From the NCBI GenBank assembly GCA_024349765.1, contig AP026073.1, positions 4,278,001 to 4,342,000 on the forward strand: a stretch of DNA of 64,000 bases, read 5' to 3'. Origin of the DNA: Streptomyces nigrescens (GTDB lineage: Bacteria > Actinomycetota > Actinomycetes > Streptomycetales > Streptomycetaceae). Position numbers and translations under genes: made by a program. Every line of letters starts with the position of its first letter. Positions within the stretch are counted from its first letter, which is position 1. This document shows, piece after piece, positions 60,792 to 64,000 of the stretch. A model generated the notes under the pieces. It saw nothing but the letters and a program-made list of their open reading frames with translations, ran no database searches and was not told the origin of the DNA.

Positions 60792-61775
60792 ATGAGCGAC
60801 ACGATGCACGTCAGCGGCACCGCTCAGCCCACGACCCCGCAGCAACTGCACCACCCCCGCAACCCCGGCGACACCCTTCCGCCCCCCTCCCGCACCCTCG
60901 TCCCCCGGGAATGGGTCCATCGCCCCCTCCTCGACGACGTGCTGGTCACCTCCTGGCGGCGCGTGGACGACGCGCACTTCTCGCTGACCGCCGAGTGGCC
61001 CCACGACCACGGGTACTTCACCACTCCCCACGGCCGTCATCATCCCATTCTCACCGGCGAGACCATCCGCCAGGCGGGGCTGTTGATCTGCCACACCGAA
61101 CTCGGCGTTCCGGTCGGACACCACTTCATCCTCGGCGACCTCGTCTACACCATGGACCCCGAACACCTCGCCGTGGGCGACCGACCCACGTCCCTCACGA
61201 TCGACGTCACCTGCAGCAAGCTGCGGATGCGGGCCGGAACCCTGGTGAGCGGCCGGTTCGACATGACCATCCGTAAGGCGGGCCGGATCGTCGCGACGGG
61301 CCACTCCAATGTGACCGTCACCTCGCCCGGTGTCTACCACCGGATCCGCGGCGACCGCCTCACCGCCCGGCGCGGCCTCGGCCCCCTGCTGCCCCCCGTC
61401 GCACCGCACCTCACCGGCAGCGCCACCGAGCACGACGTCCTGCTCTCCCCCACCGACCGGCCCGACCGCTGGGTGCTGCGCGTCGCCCCCGGTCACGCCG
61501 CCGTCGTCAACCCGGCGAACGACCACATCCCCGGAATGGTGCTGCTCGACGCCGCCCAACAGGCCGCCCGCGCCCGCACCGCGCCCGGCGGCTTCGTCCC
61601 GTACGCCGTCGGCACCGAATTCCGCCGCTACGCCGAACACGGCGTCGCCTGTGAGATCGAGGCCCGGCGCGTCCCCTCGGCACTGCCCGGCAGCACCACC
61701 GTCCAGGTCACCGGAACGCAGCAGGACGAGCCGGTCTTCGTGACCACCCTGACGGCGCTGGACGCCCGCGACTGA
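60792..61775 (+). CDS. AfsA/ScbA-type gamma-butyrolactone synthase
   Basis: 327 aa with two hotdog-like A-factor repeats. Repeat 1: SLTAEWPHDHGYFTTPHGRHHPILTGETIRQAGLLICHTELGVP (in sequence order), with VGHHFILGDLVYTMD. Repeat 2: PANDHIPGMVLLDAAQQAARA with AVGTEFRRYAEHGVACEIEA. These match the conserved Glu/Arg-containing motifs of AfsA, which condenses a beta-ketoacyl-ACP with dihydroxyacetone phosphate to begin GBL synthesis. It probably responds to the divergently encoded receptor through the ARE. Confidence 0.94.
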   Translation: MSDTMHVSGTAQPTTPQQLHHPRNPGDTLPPPSRTLVPREWVHRPLLDDVLVTSWRRVDDAHFSLTAEWPHDHGYFTTPHGRHHPILTGETIRQAGLLICHTELGVPVGHHFILGDLVYTMDPEHLAVGDRPTSLTIDVTCSKLRMRAGTLVSGRFDMTIRKAGRIVATGHSNVTVTSPGVYHRIRGDRLTARRGLGPLLPPVAPHLTGSATEHDVLLSPTDRPDRWVLRVAPGHAAVVNPANDHIPGMVLLDAAQQAARARTAPGGFVPYAVGTEFRRYAEHGVACEIEARRVPSALPGSTTVQVTGTQQDEPVFVTTLTALDARD

Positions 61776-61893
61776 GCGACACGCTCACCCGCCACGTGCT
61801 TCGCGCGGCGAAGCCGGCACCGCTGCAATCCCCCGCATGCCACAGTCATAGGCGGCCGCATGCCCGCCTCACGTACACGGAAGGCCAACACTC

Positions 61894-62658
61894 ATGGGTG
61901 ACCTCAACGGGAAGACCGCGCTGGTGACCGGCGCCAGCCGGGGCATCGGCCGGGGCATCGCCCAGCGCCTGGCCCAGGACGGCGCGCTGGTCGCCGTCCA
62001 CTACGGCAGCAACGACATCGCCGCCAAGGAGACCGTCGAACACATCAGAGAGGCCGGCGGCCAGGCCTTCATAATCGGCGCGGAACTGGGGGTCCCGGGC
62101 GACGCCGAGGCTCTCTTCTCCGCCTTCGACGACGGGCTGGCGGCGCACGGCGCACGGGCGGGCCTCGACATCCTCGTCAACAACGCCGCGATCAGCCTGC
62201 CGGGACACATCGACGAGGTGACCCCCGAGGAGTTCGACCGCATCCTCGCGGTCAACACCAAGGCGCCGTTCTTCGTCACCCAGCACGGGCTGCGCCGGAT
62301 GCGCGACGGCGGACGCATCATCAACATCTCGTCGGCGGTGACCACTACGGCCTTCCCGTCGACCATCGCCTACGGCGTCTCCAAGGGCGCGGTGGAGACC
62401 CTCACCCTCACCCTCGCCAAGGACCTCGGCGAGCGCGGGATCACGGTGAACACCATCGCCCCCGGCTTCATCGAGACGGACATGAACGCCGCGATGCGGG
62501 CGACGCCCGAGGCGCATGCCGCGCTGGCGGCGATCTCGGTGTTCAACCGGCTCGGCCGCCCCGCGGACGTCGCCGACGTCGCCGCGTTCCTCGCCTCCGA
62601 CGACTCCCGCTGGATCACCGGCCAGCGCATCGACGTCACCGGCGGGTCCATGCTCTGA
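61894..62658 (+). CDS. Short-chain dehydrogenase/reductase, likely GBL pathway
   Basis: 254-aa classical SDR. Cofactor motif TGASRGIG near the N-terminus, NNAA (INNAA-type) motif at DILVNNAAIS, catalytic Ser in INISSAV, and YxxxK as YGVSKGAVE; PGFIETDMN and ITGQRIDVTGGSML end the protein. Arg16 after GAS suggests NADP(H). Its position 118 bp downstream of the afsA-type gene on the same strand suggests it reduces the 6-keto group or a similar intermediate of the GBL, as related SDRs do next to other receptors. That role is inferred. Confidence 0.9.
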   Translation: MGDLNGKTALVTGASRGIGRGIAQRLAQDGALVAVHYGSNDIAAKETVEHIREAGGQAFIIGAELGVPGDAEALFSAFDDGLAAHGARAGLDILVNNAAISLPGHIDEVTPEEFDRILAVNTKAPFFVTQHGLRRMRDGGRIINISSAVTTTAFPSTIAYGVSKGAVETLTLTLAKDLGERGITVNTIAPGFIETDMNAAMRATPEAHAALAAISVFNRLGRPADVADVAAFLASDDSRWITGQRIDVTGGSML

Positions 62659-62678
62659 GCGCGCGGCCCGCGCCCGGG

Positions 62679-63200
62679 TCAGAGCGGGCGCGGCGCGGCG
62701 CCCTCCAGGCCGAGCAGCTGCCGCTTGCGTTCCGGCCCGGCCGCGTAGCCCGAGAGCGAGCCGTTCGCGGCGATCACGCGGTGGCAGGGCCGCACGATCA
62801 GCAGCGGGTTGCGGCCGATCGCGGTCCCCACCGCGCGGACCGCCGCCGGCGCCGCCCCGATCGCCTCGGCGACCCGCCCGTAAGTGGTCGTGGTGCCGTA
62901 CGGAACGGCCTCCAGGGCCTGCCAGACACGCCGCTGGAAGGCGGTGCCACGGGTGGCCGCGGTGTCGGCGTACTCGATGTCGAAGCGGGTCAGCGTGCCG
63001 TCGAAGTAGGCCCGCAGCTGCCGCGCGATCCCGTCGAACGCGGCGGGGTCGCGGACCCAGCCGTCCTGTACGACCGCACCGCCCTTCTGCCCGGGCAGGG
63101 ACAGCGAGACGAGCGCGGTACCGCCCGGTGCGGTGGCCGACTCCTCCCCGACCAGCAGGAGTTCGCCCAGCGGGCTGTCGAGGGTGGCGTAGAGCGTCAT
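62679..63200 (-). CDS. ogt: Methylated-DNA--protein-cysteine methyltransferase (Ogt)
   Basis: 173-aa suicide DNA-repair protein that removes alkyl groups from O6-alkylguanine. The active site is LLIVRPCHRVIAANGSLSGYAAG with PCHR; the helix-turn-helix is GRVAEAIGAAPAAVRAVGTAIGRNP with the arginine finger. The N-terminal domain is the usual RNase-H-like fold (FDIEYADTAATRGTAFQRRVW). ATG 63200 is preceded by an overlapping in-frame ATG-like codon series, so the start may be 3 codons off. It ends 20 bp from the convergent SDR stop. Confidence 0.95.
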   Translation of the reverse strand: MTLYATLDSPLGELLLVGEESATAPGGTALVSLSLPGQKGGAVVQDGWVRDPAAFDGIARQLRAYFDGTLTRFDIEYADTAATRGTAFQRRVWQALEAVPYGTTTTYGRVAEAIGAAPAAVRAVGTAIGRNPLLIVRPCHRVIAANGSLSGYAAGPERKRQLLGLEGAAPRPL

Positions 63201-63330
63201 GAGCGTCACGGAATCCACTGTGCCGCAGGTCGGAGCGGTCCACCGGCGGAAATCGGACACCGAGCTGCGGACGTCGTGCTGCGCGGACCGCGCCGCCGTG
63301 CCGGGCGGCCGGGCCGCGGTGGCCGGTGGC

Positions 63331-63558
63331 TCAGGCGGACGGCATCGGCCAGTCGTCCAGCGAGCCGCCCCGCCATTCGACCAGCCGCGGGTCGTCGAGC
63401 CGGATGTCCTCGGCCGGGCCGGCGACCCCGGCCCGGCGGAGGAATTCGGCCACGTCGCCGCGGCCGTGGGCCAGGCCGACGATCTGCCCACGCACGGTCA
63501 CCCGTCGTCCACCGGACGGTGTCGGCGGGTGCACGATGACTGGCGGGTGCTCGGTCAT
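63331..63558 (-). CDS. Conserved hypothetical protein, 75 aa
   Basis: MTEHPPVIVHPPTPSGGRRVTVRGQIVGLAHGRGDVAEFLRRAG is the N-terminal part in order: a Pro-rich start, a short beta hairpin and an amphipathic helix, then LVEWRGGSLDDWP. The pattern is one I recall from small Streptomyces proteins of unknown function. No catalytic or metal-binding motif seen. Confidence 0.65.
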   Translation of the reverse strand: MTEHPPVIVHPPTPSGGRRVTVRGQIVGLAHGRGDVAEFLRRAGVAGPAEDIRLDDPRLVEWRGGSLDDWPMPSA

Positions 63559-63680
63559 GCCTCCAGCGTGCGACGGGCGGCGCACTCCCGCACGTCGACC
63601 GCCTCCAGGGGCGGCAATCGTTGCCCACGCAAGGACTCCCCGCAAAGAATCAAGGACTCCCTACAAGGAACGGTGTTGCC

Positions 63681-64000
63681 GTGCAGAGAAACGCCTCGGG
63701 AGCGGATCCGGATCCCCTGGCCTCGCCGGAGTACTTCCGGGACCCGTACCCGCTGCTCGCCGCCGTGCGGTCACGCGGTCCCGTGCAGCGGATCAGGACC
63801 GCGAACGGCCGGACGACATGGCTGGTGACGGGGTGGGCGGAGGCGCGGGCGGCGCTGGCCGACGCCCGGCTGTCGAAGGACACCGCCCGGTACTTCGCCG
63901 GCCGGCCGAGCAACCGCGACCTGGCCCCCGCGGTCAGCCGCACCCTGCTCGCGACCGACCCGCCGGACCACGGCCGGCTGCGGAAACTGGCCCTGGCGGC
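63681..64000 (+). CDS. Cytochrome P450, 3' end outside window
   Basis: About 106 residues from GTG 63681, with AAGGAAC upstream. The N-terminus reads DPLASPEYFRDPYPLLAAVRSRGPV, WLVTGWAEARAALADARLSKD and LLATDPPDHGRLRKLALA, which is the conserved start of bacterial P450s up to the helix-C HxxxR motif. The heme-binding part lies outside the window. Its closeness to the GBL cassette may mean a regulated secondary-metabolism locus continues to the right. Confidence 0.9.
   Translation, partial: MQRNASGADPDPLASPEYFRDPYPLLAAVRSRGPVQRIRTANGRTTWLVTGWAEARAALADARLSKDTARYFAGRPSNRDLAPAVSRTLLATDPPDHGRLRKLALA

Noticed and set aside
59931-64000. A secondary-metabolite gene cluster core
   Set aside because: GBL genes and a P450 are present, but no polyketide synthase, NRPS, terpene or RiPP core gene is in the window.

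Overview
The window looks like part of a Streptomyces chromosome (or a very close actinomycete). The G+C is very high, GTG starts and 4-8 bp stop/start overlaps are common, and the families seen are typical: multidomain SpoIIE-type phosphatases, an A-factor-type gamma-butyrolactone (GBL) cassette, a DUF4232 lipoprotein, a TIGR03086 protein, a DUF6893 micro-protein and an attenuated leuA. No rRNA, tRNA, CRISPR array or complete insertion sequence was seen.

Layout. 1-7.1 kb: an NMT1/SsuA-like ABC uptake operon whose permease is a deletion remnant, followed by an APS-reductase-like flavoprotein fused to HEAT repeats, an FMN-reductase-like protein and a membrane PP2C phosphatase. 7.2-16.2 kb: small proteins, a secreted M4 metallopeptidase, an MFS pump, a P450, a 2OG-Fe(II) oxygenase, and a TIGR03086 protein divergent from a MarR regulator. 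16.2-32.2 kb: a signalling-rich stretch with four more SpoIIE/PP2C phosphatases (one translationally coupled to a MASE1 membrane sensor), two small secreted His-rich proteins, an APC permease, an acyl-AMP ligase behind a strong operator-like palindrome, and a divergent LigD-polymerase / ATP-dependent ligase pair. 32.3-37.9 kb: a second APC permease, a scar where an ArsR gene and a DHA2-type MFS gene have both lost their 5' ends head to head, small proteins and a Tat-exported DyP peroxidase.

38.3-51.8 kb: a complete group 1h (formerly group 5, high-affinity) [NiFe]-hydrogenase cluster, all on the minus strand and mostly joined by 4-8 bp overlaps. The order is small subunit, large subunit, NifU-like protein, DUF5947, DUF6084, a 472-aa accessory protein, maturation protease, 34-aa DUF6893 protein, then hypA-B-F-C-D-E. 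The products together cover structural subunits, Fe(CN)2CO assembly, nickel insertion and C-terminal processing. At least four members have no established role.

51.9-64 kb: a DUF4232 lipoprotein, a decayed beta-helix protein gene, leuA behind a leader-peptide attenuator and divergent from a GntR regulator, an MFS transporter fused to a poly-Asp/Asn linker and three carboxypeptidase-regulatory-like modules, a GBL quorum-sensing cassette (TetR-type receptor, AfsA-type synthase, SDR) with a recognisable autoregulatory element, an O6-alkylguanine-DNA alkyltransferase, a small conserved protein, and the 5' part of another P450 running off the window.

The most unusual points are three gene remnants that look like clean deletion or decay scars (permease, ArsR/MFS, beta-helix), the leuA attenuator, the GBL element, the unassigned hydrogenase accessory genes, the MFS-carboxypeptidase-regulatory fusion, and an intergenic inverted-repeat element at 37.9-38.3 kb. 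All family assignments come from reading the translated sequence; no database search was run.
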